A stretch of 64,000 nucleotides of DNA from Semisulcospira habei (GCA_036245525.1 BTPG01000006.1:73257526-73321525); one strand, 5' to 3'. Numbered from the stretch's first letter, positions 20,430-30,097 are shown. Made by a program: numbers and translations. Notes: generated from the sequence alone by a model not told the origin.

Positions 20430-20538
20430 TGTAATAAATTCTGTTGTACTTGTCCTTTCTAGGCCTGTTTCTTTCTGTGTTGGGTTTTTTTTTTTCATTT
20501 CACACGCTTGGCAGTCACTGTCCTTTTGGTCTGGATTT
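20430..20538. repeat. family D right half
   Basis: ATTCTGTTGTACTTGTCC, then TTTCTTTCTGTGTTGGGTTT and the conserved end CACGCTTGGCAGTCACTG...GGTCTGGATTT. Matches the right arm and tail of the complete D copy at 48491-48657. The left arm is missing. Confidence 0.7.
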
Positions 20539-20571
20539 CTTATTTTCAAATTTGTTGTAGAAATTTCCTCC

Positions 20572-20786
20572 TTAAAACTCATTCTACCCCAGACACACCA
20601 CAGGAAGATAAGGATCGACCATGATAGTTCAAGGTGATGCCAGAATAGCTTGGCGCCTATGGGCGCCAAGCTATTCTGGCATCACCCTTGAACTATCATG
20701 GTCGATATGTGTCCTGCACTGCAATGCAGTCTTCACAGGACAACGGCAACATTTGGGGATTTCGGTGTTGGGGTAGAATGAGTTAA
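20572..20786. mobile_element. family B3-type MITE (complete)
   Basis: TTAA 20572-20575, then AACTCATTCTACCCCAGACA ... TTGGGGTAGAATGAG | TTAA 20783-20786. The terminal repeat reads CATTCTACCCC instead of CATTCAGCCC. Hairpin 20601-20715 has GGTGATGCC/GGCATCACC where B1 has GGTAGTGCC/GGCACTACC. Body 207 bp. Confidence 0.9.
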
Positions 20787-20798
20787 GGCTAAAGTGTG

Positions 20799-20891
20799 GT
20801 AACCCTTTTGGATGTAGTTAGCAGGTTATGTTGCGATGATTCCTGCAGGAATCATCGTGACAAAAAGCGCTACCGGCAGCCAAAAGGTTAA
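20799..20891. mobile_element. family C palindromic element
   Basis: GTAA|CCCTTTTGGATGTAG ... CGGCAGCCAAAAGG|TTAA 20888-20891. The centre CGATGATTCCTGCAGGAATCATCG is a perfect palindrome around a PstI-like CTGCAG. Confidence 0.82.
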
Positions 20892-21040
20892 CCCGTCGCG
20901 ACATTAGCAAGTAAGATCAAATAGTAGAAAAGAAAGCAGTGTTTAGATTGGCCTTTAGATTGAAATTCCTTGAAAACATTTACCCTGAGGTGTGGGCGTG
21001 TGCAAATACATGACATTTAACGAAACCCTGTACTGGAACG

Positions 21041-21041
<1 letters not shown>

Positions 21042-21119
<78 letters not shown>

Positions 21120-21134
21120 CCGCAAGCACGAACA

Positions 21135-21172
<38 letters not shown>

Positions 21173-21304
21173 CACACACGTACGCACTCACGCACACACA
21201 CGCAAGCACACACACACGCACATACACACAAACACACGCAAGCACGCACGCACACACACACACGCAAACACACACACACATACACACGCCCGCAAGCACG
21301 AACA

Positions 21305-21364
<60 letters not shown>

Positions 21365-21379
21365 CCGCAAGCACGAACA

Positions 21380-21419
<40 letters not shown>

Positions 21420-21640
21420 CACACACGTACGCACTCACGCACACACACGCAAGCACACACACACGCACATACACACAAACACACGCAAGCACGCACGCAC
21501 ACACACACACACGCAAACACACACACACATACACATACACACACGCACACAGACACACACATACACATACACACACGCACACAGACACACACAAACACGT
21601 GCACGCGCACCCACCCACCCACCAACCAACCACATACACA

Positions 21641-21719
<79 letters not shown>

Positions 21720-21728
21720 GCGCGCAAG

Positions 21729-21765
<37 letters not shown>

Positions 21766-21770
21766 CGGCA
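21042..21770. repeat. CA-rich satellite-like array
   Basis: About 730 bp of CA repeats interrupted by CACGCCCGCAAGCACGAACA blocks (near 21115, 21287, 21360). A ~247 bp unit starting AAAACACACACGTACGCACT occurs at 21169 and again at 21416, so the array contains a higher-order duplication. All long His/Thr or Cys/Val frames over it are translations of the repeat. Confidence 0.95.
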
Positions 21771-22078
21771 TCGCTCACCCACACCCTATGCATTTTTATT
21801 TTTTACACCACTTGACATGCGCAGGGCCGCAGCAAGTTTGCATAGAATCAAAGCAAAAGAGCCCTCCGCAAACAAAAACAACACAGATTTCGCACGCTCC
21901 CTAATGAAGTCAAAAGTGGACAAAAACAAAAACTTGAATGACGATGCTAATGCATGTCGCTGCGGGCACATGTTTGTGTTTTCAGCCCTTTCACACTCAG
22001 TGCCAAGTTCAAGTTGCGTAATGATTTCCCAGAATCGACATTCAAGCACTGCGTTCGTGGGAGACATGTCACCACAAA
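21771..22078. other. unassigned interval
   Basis: No gene recognised between the CA array and the next family B hairpin. Confidence 0.4.
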
Positions 22079-22157
22079 AGGGTAGTGCCAGATTAGCTTG
22101 GCGCCTGTCTAAGCGCCAAGATAATCAGGCACTACCCTTGCACTATCATTGACGATC
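22079..22157. repeat. family B hairpin core, truncated
   Basis: AGGGTAGTGCCAGATTAGCT pairs with the right arm containing CAGGCACTACCCT around GGCGCCTGTCTAAGCGCC. The outer GACCATGATAATTC portion of the left arm is missing; the right arm continues to TGCACTATCATTGACGATC. Confidence 0.78.
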
Positions 22158-22526
22158 ATTTGACCCTAGATATAAAAAGTTTGAAGACATTTCCAAAGCG
22201 AGCCCTGAAAACGAATGGGGAAAACTTCCAGCTGTCAAACTAATCATGCATTACCCTTGAGCTGTCGCTGTCGATCCAACTCCCACAGTTGACCCTTGAA
22301 TTAAAATGCTTGGACGTTTCTAGAGCGCGTCCTGAGATGGAATACAGGAAACTTCATTAGGAGGACGACAAATCCCTCTGACCTCCTTCACCCGAGCAAC
22401 GCACGCGTAAATTGATGCTCGATGACCCTTTTCAGGCGGACCCATAGTTTCTTCAATTAACCTATTAAGGAATTTTATTAATTAGCCCTGAGATTCTGTA
22501 ACAGAAGACCGCGCTGTAATAGAAGA
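22158..22526. other. unassigned interval with family B half-arm
   Basis: ATCATGCATTACCCTTGAGCTGTCGCTGTCGATCC near 22241-22276 is a diverged right arm of family B. Otherwise nothing recognised. Confidence 0.45.
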
Positions 22527-22602
22527 CGAACATGCCATCATGACAGTGCAAGCTTTGCGCCAGATAAGCTTATCTGGTGCAACCCTTGCACTATCATGGT
22601 CT
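22527..22602. repeat. family B-like short hairpin
   Basis: GACGAACATGCCATCATGACAGTGCAAG and CTTGCACTATCATGGTC flank a shortened centre TTGCGCCAGATAAGCTTATCTGGTGCAA, itself a palindrome. It retains GTGCAAG/CTTGCAC pairing but lacks the TGGCGCC apex. Confidence 0.7.
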
Positions 22603-23330
22603 GTCCAACTTTCGCGACTTCAGAGGGCACTTCTTAAAATCTGGGAATCGGTTTCAAAGACTGAAAGAGTTATGGGCTCATGATGGCCCACGCTGTTTTG
22701 CAGATGTGGGAAACTTTCCCTACGAAGGACTTGCTTCGGAAATTCGAGAGAAAAAAGTCCGCAATTGTAAAGTGCCACCTTTTTGGTCAGTGTGCTTGAG
22801 CTGCCTTCGATGTCCTCTACTGCGTTCTCTCCCTCAGACGCCACCTTTCCCGATCAGCGAGAGGTGTAGGCCGCCATGGGAACCCGCAGCAACAGCCAGA
22901 GTCCAAGGACATATAAGATCCTGCAGGCACAGCTCCTGCCCAGCTAGCAAAGATAATTCTCCTGGAACCCTGCGGCCTCATCCCTGAGAAAAGGCACAGG
23001 TTCTCTTAAAACCTTGCAGATGCAGGGTTTTTAGTTAGTAAATGCTACAAGGCCATCTCACGGCGGAAAGGGTAAAACTCTGGTCAGTAAATCTAAAAGG
23101 AATGTCTTAACTCATTATCGGCCCGACATAGGCCCGATGGACTTTTGAGCACCGGGCAGCGAGTATTTCTCTTACTTTTTCTGTGTGCGTGTTTTTGGAC
23201 AACGGCACCGATTTGGATCTCGTTAGCATGAGGTGAGAATAGGTCGCTCTACTTCCCGGAGTCCATCTGCAGCTGTCACGAGCCTCCTCGCCGCCGGGTG
23301 AGTGAGAAACCTTCCCACTTGCAAGAGGCA
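22603..23330. other. unassigned interval with SINE-tail motif
   Basis: AAGGCCATCTCACGGCGG at about 23050-23067 matches the conserved part of the SINE-like repeat at 48715. Frame 22577-22987 (+) has no recognisable domain. Confidence 0.4.
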
Positions 23331-23388
23331 CAGATCCCCATGAGACCCGCCGCAATTGTGGGGGCTCATAGGGATCTATGCCTCTTGC
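23331..23388. repeat. family A hairpin core
   Basis: GCAAGAGGCACAGATCCCCA and the right arm ATAGGGATCTATGCCTCTTGC. CCCCA/TAGGG replaces CCTCA/TGAGG with pairing largely kept. Confidence 0.85.
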
Positions 23389-23601
23389 ATCTTGGTGTTA
23401 TTCGCACCATTACCTAGACTCTATCTGTTTCTGTCATTAACTGCCTACCTTGGGCTGAGGTCTAGTCCTGCTTCATCCCTTTAGCTGGTAGGTAGAAGAT
23501 TGTAGCGACTGTGTAAGTCATAAGCGTTTTTTAGACGTAGAGCTTTTAACGGGTGCTTTACTCGTCGGTCAACAGACTGAGAAATGTATCTCAACATACA
23601 A

Positions 23602-23890
23602 AGAAAAATCCAACAAAGGAAGAAACACACTTAACCCTTGCCCTGCCACCGGACGTGTATTTCGTTTCTGAAATCGTTATTCATTCAACGATCGAAAGCC
23701 ACAACCATCCTAGGAACATGGACACAGAATGATTTCAGCAAGAGAAATAGATTCTCATGAGCCCCCGCGACTGCGGGGGCTCATGAAGATCTATATCTCT
23801 TACAGTTGGATTGGCATTCACTTCCCCTCGGCAGTAAAGGGTTAAACATGAATTTTACACAATTGGCAGTCTCATCTTTGGTCTGGATTT
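23602..23890. mobile_element. family D element interrupted by family A
   Basis: Left arm AGAAAAATCCAACAAAGGAAGAAACACAC up to TTAA 23631; right part after TTAA 23845 continues ACACAATTGGCAGTCTCATC and ends GGTCTGGATTT at 23890. The family A copy 23635-23841 sits between them, so A inserted into D. Confidence 0.7.
23631..23845. mobile_element. family A TTAA-hairpin MITE (complete, inverted)
   Basis: TTAA 23631-23634 | CCCTTGCCCTGCCACCGG ... CGGCAGTAAAGGG | TTAA 23842-23845; body 207 bp. Hairpin 23738-23803 is toward the right end, so the element is in the orientation opposite to the 5165-5371 copy (tail on the left, with TTTCTGAAATC). Confidence 0.9.
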
Positions 23891-24123
23891 CGTATCATTT
23901 CTGTAGTCTTTGCTTTGACTGGAAGAAATAAATACTTCACATTGCTAGATGTCGTGAAAACGCAGTTCTCTAGCCCGGCCTGTTTTTGTCCTTACAATAG
24001 ACTAAGCCTGAAAAAAAACGAAATTCCTTTATCATAGAGCTGTCATCTGAAGACTACTGATCAATTCACGAGACAGACGATAACAGTTCAAGGGTGATGC
24101 TTGAGACGCTTGGCGCAGGGGGT

Positions 24124-24222
24124 TTGGCAGTAAAACGAAGGTCCTTGGGCTAACTTGGGCCGGCTGTGCGCGGGCTCACTGCGGCTGACATCGGCCTGAT
24201 GATCTTTTGCTTACTGGGTCCA
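24124..24222. repeat. family E foldback, degenerate
   Basis: Left AAAACGAAGGTCCTTGGGC; right GATCTTTTGCTTACTGGGTCC, the best-preserved family E right end. The core GGCTGTGCGCGGGCTCACTG is partly palindromic. Confidence 0.65.
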
Positions 24223-24704
24223 GGATCTTGGCCCTTATCGCAGCACCCTCGTATCCCAGTCGGCTCATATTCTGTGGTGGTTAATATAACGCTCATTGGA
24301 TTACCATTTGTCATTAGTTGAAATGTCACAATGTTTGACATTTATTTCTAATCACTACAAATGTGTGCTGCCTTTTGACACATATCAAATAATTACGTAA
24401 CACTAAGCCTGGATATCCGTTACCTCTGTGTCGAGATTATTTCTGCAGGAATAAACTTGACAATAAGCACTACCGTCAGTAAAGGACTCAATGATTTTGT
24501 TATTGGTACTGAAGTTGTCTGATTATGCTGGAAAACCGGCTAGTTGTGGATATTTTTTTCTATCAGAGACCATATTCTAATTCAGCCACGGCCTAATATG
24601 AACGAAGGACGCTGATTACAACATTTTTCTTCATCCACGCATCATTGAAAACCCCATGAATTCCGGAACACAACAAAGATTTATATGAAAACCAATCTTT
24701 ACCA
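24223..24704. other. unassigned interval with degenerate family C
   Basis: At 24418-24495 TCGAGATTATTTCTGCAGGAATAAACTTGA resembles the family C centre with many substitutions. No gene. Confidence 0.4.
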
Positions 24705-24770
24705 GCAAGAGGCATATATTCTCATGAGGCCCTGCGCATGCAAGGGCTCAAGCGAGTCAACGCCTCTTGC
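24705..24770. repeat. family A hairpin core, diverged
   Basis: GCAAGAGGCATATATTCTCA and right arm ending CAACGCCTCTTGC; the inner pairing CCCTGCGCATGCAAGGG is altered. Confidence 0.75.
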
Positions 24771-25084
24771 AGATTCAAACTGATTGGCTGAAAGACTGCT
24801 TGAGTGGTTTTGCAACCTCTGGTAATCGACAGCGGCCGTGTTTTGAGATGCCCTTCCTCCAAAGGGAGGCAAGCAGTCGCGAGCGAGCATTGCTTCCCTT
24901 TGTCAACCTAATTTGCATGCCGGCAACAGGGACATCCACAATGGGAAAACGACAGGGTCAAGTCATTTGGAGGAGAACTGCTAGAGTCTTGCTTGTCCGC
25001 GTGGTCCTCGTGTCGTTAGAGAGGTAGAGGCGCCGACACCTCGCGGCCTTTTGCTGCCGCGGTAAATAGAAAATCGTTACACAT
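24771..25084. other. unassigned interval
   Basis: No gene or repeat recognised up to the SINE tail. Confidence 0.4.
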
Positions 25085-25456
25085 CTAGGGCTTAACGTCT
25101 TTTGTCCACCACGAAGGTGGTTTCAAAGATGGCCGAGGTACCGAATAGGGTATGAACAAATTTCGAGCCCATCTGGAATCGATCCGGGACCTTTCGGCTG
25201 AGAGTCAAACGCGTTAACTCATTCAGCCCGACGCACGTGTATTTCCCAAATTTTGCAGGCGTCATCTAACGACTATGCACCTGTTGCAGGAGATGGATCG
25301 ACCATGACAATTCAAGGGTAGTGCCAGATTAGCTTGGCGCCGACAGACGCCAATCTAACCTGGCACTACCCTTGAATTATCATGGTCGACCCATCTCCTG
25401 TTGTAGTGCGTCAGGGCTGAATGGGTTAAACTAAGTGAGCCACCCAGCTCCCATGT
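25085..25456 (-). mobile_element. tRNA-derived SINE split by family B
   Basis: On the minus strand the head reads GGGAGCTGGGTGGCTCACTTAG (A-box-like, 25431-25446 in plus coordinates) and GGATCGATTCC (B box, 25175-25185). Removing the family B insert and one TTAA leaves 49 nt between box starts, a tRNA-like spacing. The body continues to ...AAAAGACGTTAAGCCCTAGATG. Such heads drive pol III transcription of SINEs. Confidence 0.85.
25214..25429. mobile_element. family B MITE inside SINE, empty site readable
   Basis: TTAA 25214-25217 | CTCATTCAGCCCGACGCACG ... CGTCAGGGCTGAATGGG | TTAA 25426-25429; body 208 bp. The flanking SINE sequence is continuous once the element and one TTAA are removed, which shows directly that TTAA is the duplicated target. 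Hairpin from GCAGGAGATGGATCGACC to the right GGTCGACCCATCTCCTG. Confidence 0.95.
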
Positions 25457-25529
25457 ATGCATGCAAATAGGAAGCAGCATCAGGGGTTCATGAGGACCAA
25501 TGCTCTGACGATGAGTTCCGTTTGTCAGG

Positions 25530-25835
25530 CATCAAGGTATGTTCTGTCACTACCCTTGAAGTATCATGGTCCAATTTTTTCATACACCGGTAGGAGTATG
25601 TCAGGGCTGCCTAGGACTACCCTTGAACTAACTATCGTGGCTGATCCATGTTGTATCGTACTATAAGTATGGAAGGGTTGCTAAATTCCCGGTCCCGCTA
25701 AACTGTTCTACCTTCGAACTGTCATGGTCAGTCTATGCCAAGTTGCAGTTTGTCGAAGGCTAATTGGGATTAACCTTAAACTATGATGGTTGGTCCATGT
25801 TCTGTCGCAGTGTGTCAAATCTGAATGGATTAAGA
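25530..25835. repeat. tandem family B half-element array
   Basis: Four diverged repeats of the B right arm and tail: CTACCCTTGAAGTATCATGG near 25550, CTACCCTTGAACTAACTATCG near 25616, CTACCTTCGAACTGTCATGG near 25708 and TTAACCTTAAACTATGATGG near 25770. Each is followed by a TCCATGTT..CAGTGTGTC-like tail. Parallels the 78 bp triplication at 14767-15000. Confidence 0.65.
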
Positions 25836-25994
25836 TCGGCCTGACCTGTGTGTCCAATCTGCCCAATGCCACGACCATCACATCTCACTACATCCACTTG
25901 CTAATTGGCGAACTCTGCCCGATGCCACGCGCAACGCTCGAACAAGACGTTGATGAAGTTACTTGCAAGATAGCCAATCAATAACCACGCTAAA

Positions 25995-26175
25995 CATTTC
26001 GCTGCCAAGAAAAAAGGCACATAGCACCCAAATGCAAGAGGAATAGAGCCTCATGAGCCCCCGCTCTTGAGGATCTATGCATCTTGCTGAGCTTACTTTG
26101 TATCCGTGTTTCCTTGCCGTGGAGTTCACGGTAATTCAGAAACCCATCTTGTGGGGACTGACTGTGATGGGGTTT
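25995..26175. repeat. family A copy with apex deletion
   Basis: GCAAGAGGAATAGAGCCTCATGAG...CCCCCGCTCTTGAGGATCTATGCATCTTGC at 26034-26092: the right apex half is deleted. Left CGCTGCCAAG and tail GGTAATTCAGAAACCCATC identify family A; termini are not clean. Confidence 0.75.
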
Positions 26176-26526
26176 ACAACGTCACAGTTAAATCACTTCG
26201 TGTTTAAGCACACCGAGTTAGGCAAACACCACGAGTCAACAACTGACATAGACTCTCATCGGTCGTCTCAAGCTTCGTGGACTTCTGCGGACGCACGACT
26301 TTCCCTTCATCTGACTTTAACTGTGTTTCCTGCAGCACCGCATGTCATCGGAGGCGTATTATCGACGGCGTGAGTGACATTATTTTAGCCGCGATATCAT
26401 GTTTATGCGTTTCCCTTCTTTGATTTCCCCCCTAATTTCTGATGGATCTGGAACCTGTAGCTGTAGAATAAATGCTCGTAACTGCTTTGTGGAGACAGCC
26501 TCGGAACAGATGTTCTGGCCCAAATT
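26176..26526. other. unassigned interval, no gene seen
   Basis: Short frames only; none with a recognisable domain. Confidence 0.4.
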
Positions 26527-26618
26527 GGCCATCGTTGGGTGTCGGTAGCGGTTTTCGTCGCGATGATTCCTGCAGGAATCATCGCAACTAAAACCGCTAC
26601 CGACACGCACAGGGTTAA
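26527..26618. mobile_element. family C palindromic element
   Basis: GGTGTCGGTAGCGGTTTTCG ... AAAACCGCTACCGACACGC with the perfect centre CGATGATTCCTGCAGGAATCATCG. Right end CACAGGG|TTAA 26615-26618; the left TTAA is lost. Confidence 0.85.
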
Positions 26619-27252
26619 CAGTTTCTTTTCGTTTTTTCTCAGAACCACACATTTAAATTGTTAGCTACGCGTCTGCACGCCACCGCCATCCTTGTACTCA
26701 ATATAGGCAATTTCAGATGACTAAATGTCAGGTGACCCAAAATGTTGTACATACTAAGTTTTCTGTAACCGGAGTAATTTACTAACATATAACAGGAGGG
26801 CCTGGAGTCTGGCTAGAACAAATGGCCGGTCTGGATGAGTACACTGGGGTTGATATTGCGAGCGGTGTGAGAGAAGGAGGACCACTAAGGAGACAAAAGA
26901 AAATTGATATATCAACAAAAAGATACCAGGGGACCCAACATGTTTTTACATTCTATGCTTGCTATCAATAAGCGAAGTAATTTACGCGAGCACGCGTAGT
27001 CAAGGCCTCTGAAAAAAATTAGAAAAGACACAGTTTATTAATATTAACTTTTCAGCGAAGAAGGAAAGTGGAAAGAAAGATAAGTAGAGACTGAGTTCTA
27101 TACTTATTTGTTTGTCTATTTTAAAAAATGAATAAATTGTATTGGAATAACTATCTTCACTATACAGTCACGTTTTCAGTCTGGATTCTGAAAAAGCGTT
27201 GTTACACATGACTTTTTTAATGCCCGACATTCGTTATATTATTCAAGAACTT
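26619..27252. other. unassigned interval
   Basis: Two loosely similar segments (GTGACCCAAAATGTTGTACAT at 26732, GGGGACCCAACATGTTTTTAC at 26930) may be a diverged direct repeat. No gene. Confidence 0.35.
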
Positions 27253-27357
27253 AGGGACCCAGTGCGCAAAAGTCCTCGGGCCGACGACGGCCGGAGTTGG
27301 CCCGCGCACAACGGTGCGCGGGCCAACTGCGGTCGTCGTCGGCCCGAAGACCTTTCC
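27253..27357. mobile_element. family E foldback (best copy)
   Basis: AGGGACCCAGTGCGCAAAAG, then CCTCGGGCCGACGACGGCCG; CTCGGGCCGACGAC is answered by GTCGTCGTCGGCCCGAAGAC. The core GAGTTGGCCCGCGCAC/GTGCGCGGGCCAACTG is an almost perfect hairpin with very high GC. Confidence 0.88.
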
Positions 27358-27589
27358 CTATTAGGGGAGCAATCCAGAAAGACTATGGACTAGCTGAATC
27401 CCTCATGACAGTTCATTACCAGTCTGTCAGTTAGGCGCATGCCCAGGTGCCCAGTAATTGTGGCTTTGTTACCATTGGACTGCCACTCCCGCCAGTTCCC
27501 GCTGAAATGAACCGGTTCTACAGCAAAAGCCGTCATCGATCTGCAGAAGGATGCACATTGTTACATGTGACACCCGACCACGCTTAATC

Positions 27590-27800
27590 ATTTGGCTGTC
27601 GCTACTGCTTTTTATTGTCGAGGTGATACCTTCGGGAATCGTCTCGATAAAAGGCGCTATCAACAACCATCCCTTGGGGAATCATCTCGACAAAAAGTGC
27701 TCTCAACAACCATTTCTCGGGGAATCACCTCGACAAAAAGCGTTTTCCACAACCATTCCTTCGGGAATCACCTCGGCACTAAGTGCTCTCAGCAACCATT
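27590..27800. repeat. family C-derived ~55-60 bp tandem repeat
   Basis: Four units of the form GGGAATCATCTCGACAAAAA followed by GYGCTMTCAACAACCATYCC (27631, 27687, 27720 and 27765 regions). The unit contains the right half of family C (GGAATCATCGCGACAAAAACCGC). Head-to-tail amplification of half an element. Confidence 0.8.
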
Positions 27801-28044
27801 TGAAGGGCTATCATCATCCAGGGAACAAGACCGTACGAGGCTTCTACTATTTCGCGCATAAGTCCGTTGAAAGGTGCTGTTAAATCAAAGTGGCACGGTT
27901 GCAGTGCGCCTGTATGAGCATGCACACCACTCATGTTTCGTCCTACGGACTTCATTCATCCTGTGTTATGACATCGCCTGTCTAAGGCCACTTTGTTTTG
28001 ATAGTTTGTGTGGTCGCTTTACACAGGCCTGACTGTACTCATCT
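27801..28044. other. unassigned interval
   Basis: Nothing recognised. Confidence 0.35.
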
Positions 28045-28110
28045 GCAAGAAGCATAAATCTTCATGAGCCCTCGCAACTGCGGGGGCTCATGAAGATCTA
28101 TGCCTCTTGC
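28045..28110. repeat. family A hairpin core
   Basis: GCAAGAAGCATAAATCTTCA pairs with TGAAGATCTATGCCTCTTGC. CTTC/GAAG replaces CCTC/GAGG in both arms. Confidence 0.9.
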
Positions 28111-28500
28111 ACATAATTATGTAACAATTGCGGACGATTTCAAAAACCTTCGCCGGTCAAGATGTAGGCCCCGTTTACAGACACACATCCAAGGAGGACC
28201 GGGAGTCAACCGGGAGAGAATTTCGATGGGTTGAGTGTTCTTTGAGATGCAAAGAAAAAAGTGTCCAGCAGGCATGCATGCTGGTAAAACGTGAAGTACA
28301 TGAATGTGCTAAATTTCCCACGAGTCCCATGGTGTTCACGTTACAAAGAACTAGTCATTTAGTGTTTACATTGTGTGCTAATACCATGCTTGCTTCAGGC
28401 ACGTCATTCTGTGGAGGTTTCTGGTCATTAGAACTCAATAAGCAATCGTTCACCCTCAGGAAAAGTACCACCAAATACAGCAGAGCCTGTTTGGGCGACC
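28111..28500. other. unassigned interval
   Basis: A 137-codon frame (28128-28541, +) has no recognisable domain and is probably fortuitous. Confidence 0.3.
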
Positions 28501-28502
28501 AC

Positions 28503-28570
28503 CCGTTTGAGAGTTCACCTGTCATTACAGATCATCATTGAGGTGGCTGTCGCCATCTAAATGATGGTCT
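28503..28570. repeat. short single-copy hairpin
   Basis: CACCTGTCATTACAGATCATCATT at 28508-28531 is complementary to AAATGATGGTCTTTAATGGCAGGTG ending near 28583, with a loop GAGGTGGCTGTCGCCATCT that is itself partly paired. Confidence 0.6.
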
Positions 28571-28589
28571 TTAATGGCAGGTGACACGT

Positions 28590-28890
28590 TTTGCCTTTTA
28601 AGACTTCTCTCGAGAGAACATGAGCTTTTTCATATAACTGTTTTCTTGTCAAAATATGGTTGTTCAAGACAGGTTTTGCTGTGCACTCTTTTCATTGTGT
28701 AATAGTACCGTGCTTGCCGCAGGCACATCTTTGCAGCGATTTCTGGTCATTTAAATCCCATATGCAATTATGACTCTCTTTGAAAGTCCAACCATATAGA
28801 CTCTGTTCCTTCTACCGTACTTTCACGTCGACCTAAGACCTAACCTTTCACCCCGTCTCAAGGATCATGCCAAAGGCAAAGGCCTACACG
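28590..28890. other. unassigned interval
   Basis: No coding motif or known repeat. Confidence 0.35.
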
Positions 28891-29115
28891 AATAGGAGGC
28901 ATAGCTCTTCATGAACCCGTGCAAACATGTAGGGTTGATACAGATCATTAATATCTGCCTTCCTTGGAAGATGGCTATGGACGGGTGTTGTCCACGAGAT
29001 GAAAACGTTTCTTTCATGCTAGACCCACACCAGAAACAAAAGCTTTCCGTCAGCAAGGGGCACAGAGGGTGCTTGCGGATGCAAACAGCAAGGTCTCATA
29101 AGGATTTAAGACTTG
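28891..29115. repeat. family A remnants
   Basis: AGGAGGCATAGCTCTTCATGAACCC at 28896 and CAGCAAGGGGCACAGAGGGTGC...GGTCTCATAAGGATTT at 29051-29107 are strongly diverged A arms. A third piece, GCAAGAGGCACATTTCTCTTTGAG, lies at about 29284. Confidence 0.5.
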
Positions 29116-29352
29116 TGCTGACCAGGCTGAAAACCATTTAGCTCTTGTCCTAAGAAGAGTCCACCGTAATTGAGCCTGGAACAGGACATCTTGTCTTCTT
29201 CAAGTGCCGACGATCTATTCCAACTGCAGACAAACAGTGATCGGCACGAATTGGTCGTTCGCAGGGGCACGTCCTTTCGAACCGCAAGAGGCACATTTCT
29301 CTTTGAGTCCTTGTAGTGAGGACCCTGATCAACATGGGGCCGACTACTACCA

Positions 29353-29417
29353 TCAAGAGGTATAGATTCTCATAAGCCCCTGAAGTTTCAGGTGAACATA
29401 AAAATCTATGCCGCTTG
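29353..29417. repeat. family A hairpin core, diverged
   Basis: TCAAGAGGTATAGATTCTCATAAG and CATAAAAATCTATGCCGCTTGC; CTGAAGTTTCAG forms a new perfect apex in place of CCGCAGTTGCGG. Confidence 0.75.
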
Positions 29418-29420
29418 CTG

Positions 29421-29588
29421 TTAACCTATTTAAGCCCACGGCCGCATTTCCCAAATATTGGAGGTGTCACTTAACGACTATGTACCAATGATTTGCAGGA
29501 GATGGATCGACCATGATAATACAAGGTTAGTGTCAGATTGGCTAGTTCGATCCATCTCTTGCTGTAGAGCGTAGGGGCTAAATGGGTT
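29421..29588. mobile_element. family B MITE with deleted hairpin
   Basis: TTAA 29421-29424 | CCTATTTAAGCCCACGGCCG; right end AGGGGCTAAATGGG with TTAA lost. GGAGATGGATCGACCATGATAATACAAGG remains on the left, but the right arm is reduced to TTCGATCCATCTC. Confidence 0.82.
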
Positions 29589-29844
29589 TTCATTTACGTC
29601 TCTGCTTCTCGGAGAATGAACCGCTAAAGGGCACGATTTTTGTTTCTTTATTGCGCAGACGTTTTTTTCATCAAGCGGCATGGGTTCAACTTCTCCAGAG
29701 CTCCTGCGGTGGCGATAGTTCATGGGCATTCACGTTTCTTGCTGATAAATCTGAGTTCCATTTACTTACACTCCCAAAAGGTCCATTTACTTACAGTAAT
29801 CGACTAAACAGTCCGATTTTTCCATAGTATACAAATAGCCTGTA
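29589..29844. other. unassigned interval
   Basis: Direct repeat GTTCCATTTACTTACA / GGTCCATTTACTTACA near 29756 and 29779. No gene. Confidence 0.4.
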
Positions 29845-29914
29845 TGCAAGAGGCAGACATTTTCATACACCGTACTAGCTGCAGATCATGTGGGAATCTG
29901 CATGTGTCTCTTGC
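29845..29914. repeat. family A-like hairpin with different interior
   Basis: GCAAGAGGCAGACATTTTCA and GAATCTGCATGTGTCTCTTGC retain the family A outer arm; the centre is unrelated to the GAGCCCCCGC apex. Confidence 0.65.
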
Positions 29915-29929
29915 TGGAACAGTAGGGCC

Positions 29930-30097
29930 ACAGGGGGAGAAAACCGAAGTTATGGCAGTCATGTGAAGAGTTGTTCCCCTGACTCTGAGCGTCACAGATA
30001 TAGAATATTAATATTCTTTACCTGTGACGCTCCAAGTCAGGGGCACAACTCTTCACATGATTGCCGTAACTTCGGTTTTCTCTCCCGTGTGGTAGGA
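29930..30097. repeat. single-copy ~165 bp near-perfect hairpin
   Basis: Arms of about 70 nt: the left contains GAGAAAACCGAAGTTATGGC and GAAGAGTTGTTCCCCTGACT; the right contains the complements (GTCAGGGGCACAACTCTTC, GCCGTAACTTCGGTTTTCTC). The loop is about 20 nt (ATATAGAATATTAATATTC). Only scattered mismatches. No second copy in the window. Confidence 0.88.

Noticed and set aside
20980..22152. Long open frames over the CA array (up to 386 codons)
   Set aside because: They translate dinucleotide repeat (His/Thr or Cys/Val alternation); no domain or codon bias of a real gene.
22577..22987. 136-codon plus-strand frame
   Set aside because: No recognisable domain, overlaps a family B-like hairpin at its start; likely fortuitous.
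28128..28541. 137-codon plus-strand frame
   Set aside because: No motif, starts next to a family A hairpin, no conserved features visible; not supported as a gene.
29930..30097. Interpretation as a microRNA precursor
   Set aside because: Arms are about 70 nt, much longer than a usual animal pre-miRNA; a young foldback element is more likely without small-RNA data.
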